NCBI GenBank assembly: GCA_963784805.1
Contig: CAWASR010000008.1
Span: 744,001-808,000, forward strand
Source of the DNA: Roseiarcus sp963784805
Lineage (GTDB): Bacteria; Pseudomonadota; Alphaproteobacteria; Rhizobiales; Beijerinckiaceae
Length of the DNA stretch: 64,000 nt
Direction of reading: 5' to 3'
Shown piece after piece: positions 40,247-49,733 of this stretch; position 1 is the first letter of the stretch; each line of letters begins with the position of its first letter. Below the pieces are notes generated by a model. The model had not been told where the DNA came from and did not search any database. It was given only the letters and a program-made list of their open reading frames with translations. Made by a program: the position numbers and the translations under genes.

Positions 40247-40487
40247 CGTGATCCTGTTTTCATCGGGACTTCCGGCCTGATAGAAAGGCCGTTTGAGATC
40301 CGTACACTAAAAAGCCCCGACCGCAAGTCAACCCGCGAGGCCGCATCCGTCAACACGACCGCGCCTGACGCGAGCATGTAAGCGAGGCGCGGCGAGAGTC
40401 GCTGCTTGTCGGAAACGTCGCGGCGTAGCAGATTTGGCGACAGCGACCTTTGGCCAATCAAACTCAATGCCGCGACAGGAGAGAGGA

Positions 40488-41174
40488 ATGGGCGTGCTCG
40501 AGGGCATTCGCGCCTGCGTTTTTGACGCCTACGGAACGCTGTTCGATTTCGCCTCCGCCGCGGAGCAATGTCCGGACGTTCCTGATGAGCGGCGCGCGGC
40601 GCTGACGGTCCTATGGCGGGACAAGCAGCTTCAGTACACTTGGCTGCGCACGCTGCAGAATCGCTACGTCGACTTCTGGCAGGTGACCGGCGACGCGCTC
40701 GATTTCGCGCTCGAAAGCCTCGACATGGAGACGCCCGGCCTGCGCGGGCGCCTGATGGAGCTCTATCTCGGCCTGAAGCCTTTCCCGGAGGTTCCCGCCG
40801 TCCTCGGCGCCCTGCGCGCGGCGGGCTTGCGAACCGCCATCCTCTCCAACGGCTCGCCGACGATGCTCGAGGCGCTTGTCTCGCGCTCGGGTCTCGCCTC
40901 CACGTTCGACGCCGTTCTGTCGGTCGATGCGGTCCGCGCCTTCAAAACCCACCCAAGCGTCTATCAGCACGCGCTCGATTCCCTAAGCCTCCCGGCCGAG
41001 GCGATTTCCTTTCAGTCCTCCAACGCCTGGGACGCGCATGCGGCCTCGGATTTCGGCATGCGCGTCGTCTGGTGCAACCGCTACCGTCAGCGCCGCGAAC
41101 GCCTGCCGGGCGCGCCGGACATTGAAATCGCGACCCTGGCCGAATTGCCGGGTTTGCTGGCGCCGCCGAACTGA
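40488..41174 (+). CDS. haloacid dehalogenase, type II
   Basis: The 228-residue HAD-family protein has the nucleophile aspartate in ACVFDAYGTLFD, SNGS in motif II, the lysine in FKTHPSVYQ, and FQSSNAWDAHAASDFGM, the family-specific segment of L-2-haloacid dehalogenases. It should hydrolyse L-2-haloacids to D-2-hydroxy acids. AGGAGAGAGG lies just upstream of the ATG at 40488. It is convergent with the following SDR gene. Confidence 0.9.
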   Translation: MGVLEGIRACVFDAYGTLFDFASAAEQCPDVPDERRAALTVLWRDKQLQYTWLRTLQNRYVDFWQVTGDALDFALESLDMETPGLRGRLMELYLGLKPFPEVPAVLGALRAAGLRTAILSNGSPTMLEALVSRSGLASTFDAVLSVDAVRAFKTHPSVYQHALDSLSLPAEAISFQSSNAWDAHAASDFGMRVVWCNRYRQRRERLPGAPDIEIATLAELPGLLAPPN

Positions 41175-41187
41175 GGTCCTCGAGGCT

Positions 41188-41901
41188 TCACCACTTCTCG
41201 GCGTAAGGCCGCGCCTCGACCTCGAAGCTCCACGCCGAGCGATCCTGCTGAACCAGGCTTGCCGCGATATCGGCGACGCCCGAGGGCGCGACCAACGCGT
41301 CTTCCGGCAGGTCCGTGAATCGGGCGCGCGCCGCGGGCGATCTGACGACCCCGTCGACGATGATGAGCGCGACGTGGATTCCCGACGGGCCGAGATGGCG
41401 CGCCATCGATTCAGCGAGCGCGCGCTGGGCCGCCTTGGCGGGAGCGAAGGCGGCGGTGCCGGCGACGCCCCGGCGCGAGGCCGTGGCGCCGATCACGATG
41501 ATGGCGCCCCGCCCAAGGCGAAGCATCGCCGGGATCGCCTGCCTGGCGGTCAGAAACAGACCCAGAGCGTTGATCCGCCAGGCGCGCTCGAAATCCTCTG
41601 GCGACACGTCCTCGATGCTGCCCCAGACGCCCGAGCCGGCGTTGAAGACGAGAACATCGACGTCGCCGAGATCGGCGTGGATTTGCTCGAACGCCGCCTC
41701 GATCGAGGCCGCGTCCGCAACGTCGCAGATATAGGCCTTCGCGCGCGGAAGTTCACCGGCAAGCCGAGCGGTCAATTCGGCGCTCCTCGCCAGCAGCGCG
41801 ATGGCGTAGCCGTCCTCGGCGAAGCGCCGGGCGAGGGCCTCGCCGTTGCCGGGCCCGACGCCGACGACGGCGCATACGCGGACCTCGGAGTCATTCGTCA
41901 T
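41188..41901 (-). CDS. SDR family oxidoreductase
   Basis: This 237-residue short-chain dehydrogenase-like protein has a Gly-rich VVGVGPGNGEALARRFAEDG and NAGSGVWGS. The usual Tyr-x-x-x-Lys appears altered to FAPAKAAQRAL, with Phe at the Tyr position, so classical SDR catalysis is doubtful. This pattern occurs in a subgroup with unusual GVGPGNG dinucleotide motifs. The ATG at 41901 follows GAGGGAGGA. It is divergent from the acyl-CoA ligase gene, with ~285 bases between them. Confidence 0.85.
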   Translation of the reverse strand: MTNDSEVRVCAVVGVGPGNGEALARRFAEDGYAIALLARSAELTARLAGELPRAKAYICDVADAASIEAAFEQIHADLGDVDVLVFNAGSGVWGSIEDVSPEDFERAWRINALGLFLTARQAIPAMLRLGRGAIIVIGATASRRGVAGTAAFAPAKAAQRALAESMARHLGPSGIHVALIIVDGVVRSPAARARFTDLPEDALVAPSGVADIAASLVQQDRSAWSFEVEARPYAEKW

Positions 41902-42186
41902 TGCTGAAATCCTCCCTCTGCGGCGACGGGCGTTGCGCGGGACCCGGAGGCTGTTCCGCATCGCGACCGCGCTTCCTCGGGCCCATCCTGCAACAGCGCC
42001 CCATCGCGCGCAATTCTGTGAGCTTTCGCCCGCACGACGCAGCTCGACAGCCCCAGGCCGGTGGATCGCGGCGCGGGTCATCACGCCTGGGAAGGCTTGA
42101 CGGTTCCGCGGTGAACGCGCCAATTGAGACAAACGCCCGCGCCTCGCCGCCGTCGGACGAAACGGGAAGGAAACGTGAGGTCCGAG

Positions 42187-43884
42187 ATGAATTCCCAACC
42201 CTGGTTGAAGTCCTATCCGGCGGGCGTGCGCCGGGACCCGCCGCTCGAGCTTTCGTCCGTGCAGAGCGTCCTCGAGGCGTCTGCTGAGCGTTTCGGTCCC
42301 CTGCCGGCGCTGCAATTCATGGACAAGCGGATTTCCTACGCCGAGCTGGAGAGGCTCGCGGACCGCGCCGCCGCTGGATTTCAGCGCCTCGGCGTCGGGC
42401 CGGGCGTGAACGTCGGTCTCTACCTGCCCAACACGCCGCACTATGTCATCGCCTTTTTCGGAGTCCTGAAGGCGGGCGGAACGATCGTCAATTATTCGCC
42501 CTTGGACGCTTTCCGGACGCTCGAACACAAGATCGGGGACAGCGACACCGATATTCTCGTTACGCTCGACCTCGCCTCCCTCTATCCGCAGGCCGAGCGC
42601 CTCCTTGCCTCGACGCGGCTCAAGACGCTGGTCGTCGGCGAATTCGCCGAAATGGCGCTCGCCTCCGGCCCGGTCAAGGCGCAGATGGCGGCGTCGGGTA
42701 TGCTGTCCGAGGTGAACCACGACGATCGGCACGCAGCGTTCCGCGATGTCATCGACAATGACGGGCGCTACACGGTTCATCCGCTCGGCGATCCGACGCA
42801 GGCCCTGGCCGTCATTCAATATACCGGCGGCACGACCGGTTCGCCCAAGGGCGCAATGCTGACCCACGCCAATCTGACTGCGGCATGCGCGCAATATACT
42901 GAAGTGATGACGCGCAGCGAAGACGGGCTGCGGGTGGGCGAGGAGCGCGTCCTGTGCGTCCTGCCGCTCTTTCACATCTATTCGCTCACTGTCGTCATGC
43001 TGCTCGGATTTCGGTTGGGCGCGGAGCTCGTCCTTCATCCGCGCTTCGACCCCGCGGCCGCCGTCAGGGACATCGTCGAAAGGAAGATCACCGTATATAT
43101 GGGCGTTCCGACGATGCATGTCGCGATTCTGAGCGTGCCCGGTCTCGAAAAGATGGATTTTTCTTCGTTGCGTTTGTGTGCGTCGGGCGGCGCGCCGCTG
43201 CCGGTTGCGGTGCAGGAGCGATTCGAGAGCGTCGTGGGCTGCAAGTTGACCGAAGGCTGGGGCATGACCGAGACCGCGCCGATCGGGACGTTCACGCCGC
43301 GGCAGGGGCAGAGGAAGCGCGGGTCGTGCGGCGTCCCCTATCCCGGCACGGAGATGAAGTTCATCGACGTCGCCAACCCGGAGCGCGAGGTCGCGCTCGG
43401 CGAGCGCGGCGAAATCTGCGTGAAGGGCCCGAACGTGATGAAGGGCTATTGGAAGCAACCGGAGGCGACCGCGAATGCGATGACGGCCGACGGATATTTC
43501 CGCACCGGCGACATCGGCTACATGGACGAGGACGGATATGTCTATATCGTCGACCGGACCAAGGACATGCTGCTGTGCGGCGGCTTCAATGTCTATCCGC
43601 GCAATATCGAGGAAGCGATGTACCAGCACCCGTCGGTCGCAGAGGTGAGCGTGATCGGCGTTCCTGACGAGTATCGCGGCGAAACGCCCAAGGCTTTCAT
43701 CAAGCTGAAGGCAGGGGCGGCGCCGGTGACGCTCGAGGAGATGAAGGCGTTCCTCAAGGACCGGCTCGGCAAACATGAAATGATCGGGTCGATGGAGATT
43801 CGCGACGAACTGCCCAAGACCGCGGTCGGAAAAATATCGAAGAAGGACCTGCGCGAATACGAGGCGCACGCCCATACTGGGTGA
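42187..43884 (+). CDS. AMP-dependent acyl-CoA synthetase (FadD/PimA-like)
   Basis: The 565-residue adenylate-forming ligase has the P-loop YTGGTTGSPKGAMLTHANL, EGWGMTETAP, and YFRTGDIGYMDEDGYVYIVD followed by RTKDML. The catalytic lysine region PKTAVGKISKKDLRE is near the end. It activates a carboxylate to its CoA thioester. It resembles dicarboxylate/pimeloyl-CoA and long-chain ligases, but the substrate cannot be fixed. ATG 42187 follows GAGG; a GTG at 42175 is an alternative. An alpha/beta hydrolase gene follows directly. Confidence 0.93.
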   Translation: MNSQPWLKSYPAGVRRDPPLELSSVQSVLEASAERFGPLPALQFMDKRISYAELERLADRAAAGFQRLGVGPGVNVGLYLPNTPHYVIAFFGVLKAGGTIVNYSPLDAFRTLEHKIGDSDTDILVTLDLASLYPQAERLLASTRLKTLVVGEFAEMALASGPVKAQMAASGMLSEVNHDDRHAAFRDVIDNDGRYTVHPLGDPTQALAVIQYTGGTTGSPKGAMLTHANLTAACAQYTEVMTRSEDGLRVGEERVLCVLPLFHIYSLTVVMLLGFRLGAELVLHPRFDPAAAVRDIVERKITVYMGVPTMHVAILSVPGLEKMDFSSLRLCASGGAPLPVAVQERFESVVGCKLTEGWGMTETAPIGTFTPRQGQRKRGSCGVPYPGTEMKFIDVANPEREVALGERGEICVKGPNVMKGYWKQPEATANAMTADGYFRTGDIGYMDEDGYVYIVDRTKDMLLCGGFNVYPRNIEEAMYQHPSVAEVSVIGVPDEYRGETPKAFIKLKAGAAPVTLEEMKAFLKDRLGKHEMIGSMEIRDELPKTAVGKISKKDLREYEAHAHTG

Positions 43885-43902
43885 AGGCGAGGGCCGACTG
43901 CG

Positions 43903-44899
43903 ATGATGGAGATGCCGCCTGTTCAATTCGCGCCGACGAACGGGCTGCGTCTGGCCTTTTACGAGCAGGGGCCGCAGAACGATCCGAACTCCTTTCGTAC
44001 TTTGTCACGGTTGGCCAGAGATCGCCTTCACCTGGCGCCATCAGATCAAAGCGTTGAGCGATGCGGGTTTTCGCGCAATCGCGGTCGACCAGCGCGGCTA
44101 CGGCGCGAGCGATTGTCCGCCGGAGGTCGAGGACTATTCCATCGATCGTCTGGCCGGCGATCTTATCGGGCTGCTCGACCATCTGAAGGTCGACAGGGCG
44201 ATTTTCGTCGGTCATGACTGGGGCGGATTCGTCGTCTGGGAAATGGCGCTGAGGCATCCGAAGCGGGTCGCTGGCGTCGTTTCGCTCAACACGCCGCATG
44301 TGGCGCGCGCGCCAGCCGACCCGATCGCGATCATGCGCCGCCGCCACGGCGAGCGCATGTATATCGTTCAGTTCCAAGGCCCGGACCGGGAGCCCGATCG
44401 CCTCTTCGCCGAGAACGTCGACAGGTTGTTCGACGCGTTTCTGCGCGCCCCCCTCCCGCGGGCGCAAGACCCGGGCGGTTCCGCGGCCGCGGACGTCGAC
44501 GCCCCGGCAAAGGCCGATCTCGACTTGACCGCGTTTGTCAGTCGTTACGATCCGGCGAGAGATCGTCGGGCGCGCATCATGTCGGATGAGGAACGGCAGG
44601 TCTTCGTCGACGCCTTCAGGCGAACCGGGTTCACCGGCGGCATCAACTGGTATCGCAACATCACCCGCAACTGGGAGGGCTCCGCCGGACGCGACGAGAC
44701 TGTCCATGCGCCGGCTCTGATGATCATGGCCGAACGGGACCGGGTTCAGACGCCAGCTTCCGCGGACCGCATGGAAAGCCTCGTGCCCAATCTGACGAAA
44801 CATCTCGTGCGCGACTGCGGCCACTGGACGCAGGAAGAAAGGCCCGAAGAGGTCAGCGCGACGATCATTGATTGGCGCCGGCGGGCGCTCGGAGGATAG
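43903..44899 (+). pseudogene. alpha/beta hydrolase (epoxide-hydrolase-like), N-terminal frameshift
   Basis: The first frame gives the family start MEMPPVQFAPTNGLRLAFYE. One extra T in TTT at 43993-43995 throws it out of frame. Removing it gives FVLCHGWPEIAFTWRHQIKA, which joins the long second frame: DQRGYGASDCP, nucleophile elbow VGHDWGGFV and late catalytic histidine region VRDCGHWTQEERP. The whole would be ~331 residues of an epoxide-hydrolase-like enzyme. Alternatively translation starts at 44054 (MSDAGFRAIAVDQ), giving a truncated protein without the oxyanion HGWP motif. Likely co-transcribed with the ligase. Confidence 0.87.
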
Positions 44900-44923
44900 A
44901 GAAGCGATGGCGGAGGCGCGACC

Positions 44924-45400
44924 TTGAAGCCCGCGACCAGCCCCTCCGCGCTCAGAGTTCAGGCCGCGCTCGGCGATCGATTTGAGGTGCTGGAGTTCGA
45001 CGCCGGCACCCGCACCGCGGAAGACGCCGCGGCGGCGATCGGCTGCGGCGTGGCGCAGATCGCCAAGTCGCTCGTTTTCCGCGCGACCGGGAGCGGACTT
45101 CCGGTCCTGATCGTCGCCTCGGGCGCCCATCGCGTCGACGAGAACAAGGCCGCGGCCGTCATTGGCGAGCGCATCGCGCGCGCCGACGCTGAATTCGTGC
45201 GTGACTCGACGGGATTCGCAATCGGCGGCGTGCCGCCGGTCGGCCACAGGATTCCGCCTGTCGTGCTGATCGACGAAACGCTACTGCGGCTCTCTGAAAT
45301 CTGGGCCGCAGCAGGAACGCCATACGCGGTCTTCCGCCTCACGCCGGCCGATCTTGTCGCATTGACGGGCGGTCGCGTCGTCGCCATCGCGCGCGAATAG
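44924..45400 (+). CDS. YbaK/EbsC family aminoacyl-tRNA deacylase
   Basis: The 158-residue protein has the YbaK-fold features: TAEDAAAAIGCGVAQIAKSLV with the conserved lysine, VASGAHRVDENKAAA, and GFAIGGVPPVGHR. These trans-editing enzymes hydrolyse mischarged tRNAs such as Cys-tRNA-Pro or Ala-tRNA-Pro. The start is TTG 44924, with GGAGG eight bases upstream; the ATG at 44907 is in another frame and soon hits a stop. It follows the hydrolase gene on the same strand. Confidence 0.92.
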   Translation: MKPATSPSALRVQAALGDRFEVLEFDAGTRTAEDAAAAIGCGVAQIAKSLVFRATGSGLPVLIVASGAHRVDENKAAAVIGERIARADAEFVRDSTGFAIGGVPPVGHRIPPVVLIDETLLRLSEIWAAAGTPYAVFRLTPADLVALTGGRVVAIARE

Positions 45401-45424
45401 GGGCGCGCGATCGAGGAGTTCGCC

Positions 45425-46231
45425 GTGCCGCGCAGGGGTCAATCGGGGATACGGATCGGCATCGGCGGATGGACCTACGAGCCCTGGCGCGGCGCGTTCT
45501 ATCCCAAAGGCCTGCCCCACAGACGAGAACTCGAATATGCGAGCGCGAGACTGACGTCGATCGAGATCAACGGCACCTATTATGGCGCCCAGAAGCCCGA
45601 GAGTTTCGTCAAATGGCGTGACGAAACGCCGGCGGATTTCATGTTCGCGCTCAAAGCCCCTCGCTTCGCCACCAATCGTCGCGTTCTCGCCGAAGCGGGC
45701 CCGACGATCGAGCGGTTCTTTTCGAGCGGCGTGACCGGGCTGAAGAGCAAGCTTGGACCGATCAACTGGCAATTCGCGCCAACCAAGCGCTTCGATCCGG
45801 ACGATTTCGGCGCGTTCCTCGAGTTGCTGCCCTCGTCGGTCGATGGCGTGGCGATTCGACATGCCGTCGAAGTCCGCCACGACAGTTTCCGCTCCCCCGA
45901 CTTCGTCGCGCTCGCGCGGGCGCGCGGCGTCGCAATCGTGATCTCGGCCGATGGCGAATATCCGCAAATCGGCGATCTGACGGCGCCCTTCGTCTATGTC
46001 CGGATCATGGGAACGACGGAGGCCCATCAATCCGGATATTCGAGCCGCGCTCTCGATCAATGGGCCAAAAGGGCAAAGACCTGGGCTGGCGGCGGCGCCC
46101 CGAGCGGAATTGCGACCGTCGCGGCGCCGGCGTCCGGGAAGAAGAGCCGCGACGTCTTCTTCTTTGTCATCAGCGGCTACAAGGCGATTAATCCCGCCGC
46201 CGCGATGGCGCTCATCGAGCGCGTCGGGTGA
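45425..46231 (+). CDS. DUF72 (YecE-like) protein
   Basis: This 268-residue TIM-barrel protein belongs to DUF72: IGIGGWTYEPWRGAFYPKGL, LTSIEINGTYYGAQKPESFV, FALKAPRFATN, a long AVEVRHDSF segment and a C-terminal VFFFVISGYKAINPAAAM. The family's biochemical function is unknown. It starts at GTG 45425 with GAGGAG upstream, 22 bases after the YbaK stop, so the two are likely co-transcribed. Confidence 0.93.
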   Translation: MPRRGQSGIRIGIGGWTYEPWRGAFYPKGLPHRRELEYASARLTSIEINGTYYGAQKPESFVKWRDETPADFMFALKAPRFATNRRVLAEAGPTIERFFSSGVTGLKSKLGPINWQFAPTKRFDPDDFGAFLELLPSSVDGVAIRHAVEVRHDSFRSPDFVALARARGVAIVISADGEYPQIGDLTAPFVYVRIMGTTEAHQSGYSSRALDQWAKRAKTWAGGGAPSGIATVAAPASGKKSRDVFFFVISGYKAINPAAAMALIERVG

Positions 46232-46425
46232 TCGGGATCGTCAGGGAGGTCCGGCTTGACGGGGTTTGCGCCTTTGTCAGCGGCCCAGTCCATTCAATCT
46301 TCGAAGCGCCAATTTCTGCAGCGCCGCCGTCATGGGAAGCGTCGCGCGCAACGCCCGAAGCGCCAAAAGCGGTTGCGACAAGAGGGGGAGCGGTCCTTCC
46401 CCCTCCACTCCGCGGCGGCTTGAAA

Positions 46426-46773
46426 CTAAGCGACGTGCTCCAGGATTTTCTCCATTTCCGCCGCCGTGAACGCGCGCAACGTCTGCCCACGGACGTTGCC
46501 GAACTTCAGCGTGCTCAACGCGAATGCGGCCGCCTTCACATCGTCCGAAGCCTCTGAGATCACAACCAAGTCGTATTGCCCCTGGGTCCAGACGACTTCC
46601 TTGATGTGCATCCCAGCCGCGGCGCCGGCCTTCTTGACCGCTTCCACCCGCTTGACCGTCTCCTTGATGTTTTTGAGGCCCTGGTCGGTGAAGTTGTATA
46701 GCGTGACGTAGGTAGCCCTGGCGTTTCCTTCCGATAGCGGGAGCTGTTGTCTGAAACGCCGCCCAGCGCGCAC
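46426..46773 (-). CDS. GYD domain protein, start codon uncertain
   Basis: The conserved part, ATYVTLYNFTDQGLKNIKET to RAFTAAEMEKIL, is a ~97-residue GYD-domain protein (dimeric alpha-beta barrel, function unknown). The best ribosome-binding site (GGAAGGAAA) points to the codon immediately before the conserved Ala, but that codon is AGG (46719-46717) and not ATG. The only ATG upstream in frame is at 46773, adding 22 residues unlike the family. A point change or base-call error at the start codon is possible. Confidence 0.8.
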   Translation of the reverse strand: MRAGRRFRQQLPLSEGNARATYVTLYNFTDQGLKNIKETVKRVEAVKKAGAAAGMHIKEVVWTQGQYDLVVISEASDDVKAAAFALSTLKFGNVRGQTLRAFTAAEMEKILEHVA

Positions 46774-47100
46774 AAGGGGCGCGCGCCCTCCAAATCAGCG
46801 CGCCTTTTGCGACGACGTGTCAAATGCGGCGACCGGGCATGGCGGCCGCCGACGGTCAGGCGAGCCATGGCGGCAGGGTGCGCTCCTGGCAAATTGCGCG
46901 GCAATCAAACGACCGTCTCCCGCGCACCGGCTGCCGGGGCGCAAGGAGAAGCTACGAAAATTGGTCGGCGCGTCTGAAGAGACGGAGTCGCCGACAAACG
47001 CAACTCCACATTCCGCGGTCGACGTTCATTCCTTCCCGCCACGCGGCGCAATCGGCGATCCTGCCGATCATCCTCCCGCCTTCGGGCGGCTCAGCGATCT
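46774..47100. other. intergenic region between GYD gene and acsA end
   Basis: The frames here are low-complexity and I recognise no gene, RNA or terminator. Confidence 0.4.
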
Positions 47101-49047
47101 TCAGCCTTTGCCGCGATTTTGCCGGTTGTCGATCAGTTCGGTCACGACGGCTGGCTCCGCCAGCGTCGAGGTGTCGCCGAGCGAACCGTACTCGTTTTCC
47201 GCGATCTTGCGCAGGATGCGGCGCATGATCTTTCCCGAGCGGGTTTTCGGCAGGCCGGGCGAAAACTGGATGAGGTCGGGCGACGCGAACGGTCCGATCT
47301 CCTTGCGCACCCAGGCGACCAGTTCCTTGCGCAAGTCTTCGTTCACCTCGATTCCGGACATGACCGTGACATAGGCGTAGATGCCCTGACCCTTGATGTC
47401 GTGCGGATAGCCGACGACCGCCGCTTCCGACACCTTGGGATGGGCGACGAGCGCGCTCTCGACTTCCGCCGTGCCCATCCGATGGCCGGAGACGTTGATG
47501 ACGTCGTCGACGCGGCCGGTGATCCAGTAGTCGCCGTCCGAGTCGCGGCGCGCGCCGTCGCCGGTGAAATACTTGCCTGGATAGGCGGCGAAGTAGGTGT
47601 TCACAAATCGAGCGTGGTCGCCGTAGATGGTGCGCGACTGGCCGGGCCAGGAATCGGCGATGACCAGATTGCCCTCGCAAGGGCCTTCCAGGGCCTTGCC
47701 GTCGGCGGCGACGATTTCGGGAGCGACGCCGAAGAACGGCTGCGTCGCCGAACCCGGCTTCAGCTTGGTCGCTCCAGGCAGGGGCGTGATCATGATGCCG
47801 CCCGTTTCCGTCTGCCACCATGTGTCGACGATCGGACAGCGACCTTCGCCGACGACGCGATGATACCATTCCCAAGCCTCGGGGTTGATCGGCTCGCCGA
47901 CCGAACCCAGGAGGCGCAAGGACGCGCGGCTCGTCTTCTTCACCGGCGCCTCGCCGGCGCCCATCAGCGAGCGGATCGCTGTCGGAGCGGTATAAAAGGT
48001 GTTGACCTTGTGCTTGTCGACGACTTCCCAGAAGCGGCTCATCGAAGGATAATTCGGAACCCCTTCGAATATCAGCGTTGTCGCGCCATTGGCGAGCGGC
48101 CCGTAGACGATGTAGCTGTGGCCGGTCACCCAGCCGACGTCGGCCGTGCACCAGTAGACGTCGCCGTCGTGATAATCGAAGACATACTGGTGGGTCATCG
48201 CGGCATAGACAAGATACCCACCGGTCGTGTGGACGACGCCTTTGGGCGCGCCCGTCGATCCCGAAGTGTAGAGGATGAACAGCGGATCTTCCGCGTTCAT
48301 CGGCTCGCACGGGCAATGGCTGGCCGCCTCCTTGGCCGCTTCATGCAGCCAAACGTCGCGTCCTTTCCGCCAGCCGACGTCGCCGCCGGTGTGCTTGACG
48401 ACGATCACGGTCTCGACGCCGCCCGCCTTTTCGATGGCGGCGTCGGCGTTGGACTTCAGCGGCACCTTGCGCCCGCCGCGTAGGCCCTCGTCCGCGGTGA
48501 TGACGACTTCCGACTTGGCGTCGGATATCCGGCCGGCGAGCGCGTCCGGGGAGAAGCCTCCGAACACGATCGAATGGATCGCCCCGATGCGCGCGCAAGC
48601 CAACATGGCATAGGCCGCCTCGGGGATCATCGGCAGATAGATCGTGACCCGGTCGCCCTTTTTGACGCCGTGGTTTTTCAGTACGTTGGCGAAACGCCCG
48701 ACCTGGTCGGCGAGTTCGGCGTAGGTAATCTGCTTCGACTTCGACGGGTCGTCGCCCTCCCAAATGATCGCGGTCTGGTTGGCCCGCTTGGGCAGATGGC
48801 GATCGACGCAATTGTGGGCGACATTGGTGACGCCGTCCTCGAACCACCTGATCGACACGTTGTGGGGGTCGAACGACGTATTCTTGACCTTGACGTAGGG
48901 CGTGAACCAATCGATGCGCTTTCCGTGCTCAGCCCAGAATCCTTGTGGATCGGCGAGCGAGCGCTTGTACATTTCCCTATACTTGGCGTCGTTTACCCAG
49001 GCGCGCTTCGCCCATTCGGCGGGAACGTCATAGGTCTTGTCGGACAT
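47101..49047 (-). CDS. acsA: acetyl-CoA synthetase
   Basis: The 648-residue enzyme converts acetate, ATP and CoA to acetyl-CoA. It has the adenylation P-loop LYTSGSTGAPKGVVHTTGGY, DTWWQTETGGIM, the YFTGDGARRDSDGDYWITGR hinge region and the acetylatable lysine in KTRSGKIMRRILRKI. The N-terminus (WAKRAWVNDAKYREMYKRS) is typical of AcsA and gives the expected length. It is transcribed alone. The frame is intact over nearly 2 kb. Confidence 0.97.
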   Translation of the reverse strand: MSDKTYDVPAEWAKRAWVNDAKYREMYKRSLADPQGFWAEHGKRIDWFTPYVKVKNTSFDPHNVSIRWFEDGVTNVAHNCVDRHLPKRANQTAIIWEGDDPSKSKQITYAELADQVGRFANVLKNHGVKKGDRVTIYLPMIPEAAYAMLACARIGAIHSIVFGGFSPDALAGRISDAKSEVVITADEGLRGGRKVPLKSNADAAIEKAGGVETVIVVKHTGGDVGWRKGRDVWLHEAAKEAASHCPCEPMNAEDPLFILYTSGSTGAPKGVVHTTGGYLVYAAMTHQYVFDYHDGDVYWCTADVGWVTGHSYIVYGPLANGATTLIFEGVPNYPSMSRFWEVVDKHKVNTFYTAPTAIRSLMGAGEAPVKKTSRASLRLLGSVGEPINPEAWEWYHRVVGEGRCPIVDTWWQTETGGIMITPLPGATKLKPGSATQPFFGVAPEIVAADGKALEGPCEGNLVIADSWPGQSRTIYGDHARFVNTYFAAYPGKYFTGDGARRDSDGDYWITGRVDDVINVSGHRMGTAEVESALVAHPKVSEAAVVGYPHDIKGQGIYAYVTVMSGIEVNEDLRKELVAWVRKEIGPFASPDLIQFSPGLPKTRSGKIMRRILRKIAENEYGSLGDTSTLAEPAVVTELIDNRQNRGKG

Positions 49048-49214
49048 GGATTCCTCCCAAACAACCCTTCCTGCGGTTCGGCCTGCGCACGAAGCGAGAA
49101 AGGAGCCTTATGCCCTATCACGAGGAAACCCGACAAGTCGGCGCAATCGATGCTAAGGTCTCGGTCCTCCCGTCGAGGCGGGCGTCGCGCGAGAGAAGCG
49201 TCGCCTAGCCGGCG

Positions 49215-49628
49215 CTAAAGGCCGCCGAGCTTGCGCACCAGGGTCCATTCCGCCGCCGTCACGGGCTGGACTGAGAGGCGCGAGTTGGTGACCAGCGCCA
49301 TCGCGGCCAAGCGCTTTTCGGCCTTGACCTGATCGAGCGTGACCGGACGCGGCAGGGAGCGAACGGCGCGGATGTCGACCATGCCGAATTTGCCGCTCGC
49401 GTCGGTCGGATCGGGCCGATAGGCCTTGCACACCTCGACGATGCCGACGATCGCCTTGCCTTCGTTGGAATGATAGAAAAATCCCTGCTCGCCGACCTTC
49501 ATCGCCTGCATGTTGAGCTTGGCCGAATGATTGCGCACGCCGCTCCAATCCGTGCCCTCCGCGCCCATTCGCGCCAGTTTCTCGTAGGACCAGGCGGAGG
49601 GCTCGCTCTTGAACAACCAATGGGCCAT
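49215..49628 (-). CDS. EVE domain protein
   Basis: This 137-residue PUA-like EVE-domain protein begins MAHWLFKSEPSAWSYEKLAR, with DWSGVRNHSAKLNMQAMKVG and GFFYHSNEGKAIVGIVEV. EVE domains bind modified nucleic-acid bases or RNA; the role of stand-alone bacterial members is uncertain. The ATG at 49628 has GAGGCGAAG upstream; the frame stays open to 49733, but that extension is not family-like. It lies 105 bases after gpsA on the same strand. Confidence 0.92.
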   Translation of the reverse strand: MAHWLFKSEPSAWSYEKLARMGAEGTDWSGVRNHSAKLNMQAMKVGEQGFFYHSNEGKAIVGIVEVCKAYRPDPTDASGKFGMVDIRAVRSLPRPVTLDQVKAEKRLAAMALVTNSRLSVQPVTAAEWTLVRKLGGL

Positions 49629-49733
49629 TGACGCTTCGCCTCGGGGAATGGCCGACGCCTTGGCGCCGGGGACTTGCGCAGGCGCCTTCGACAATTCGGT
49701 GAACGAGCGCAGGCCTTCGGCAGCGGCCCACAT

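Noticed and set aside
41188..43926. Very long open frame (over 900 codons) on the minus strand opposite the acyl-CoA ligase gene
   Set aside because: Only its last ~237 codons form a real SDR gene. The rest is a GC-driven shadow of the plus-strand ligase, with His/Asp/Arg-rich nonsense.
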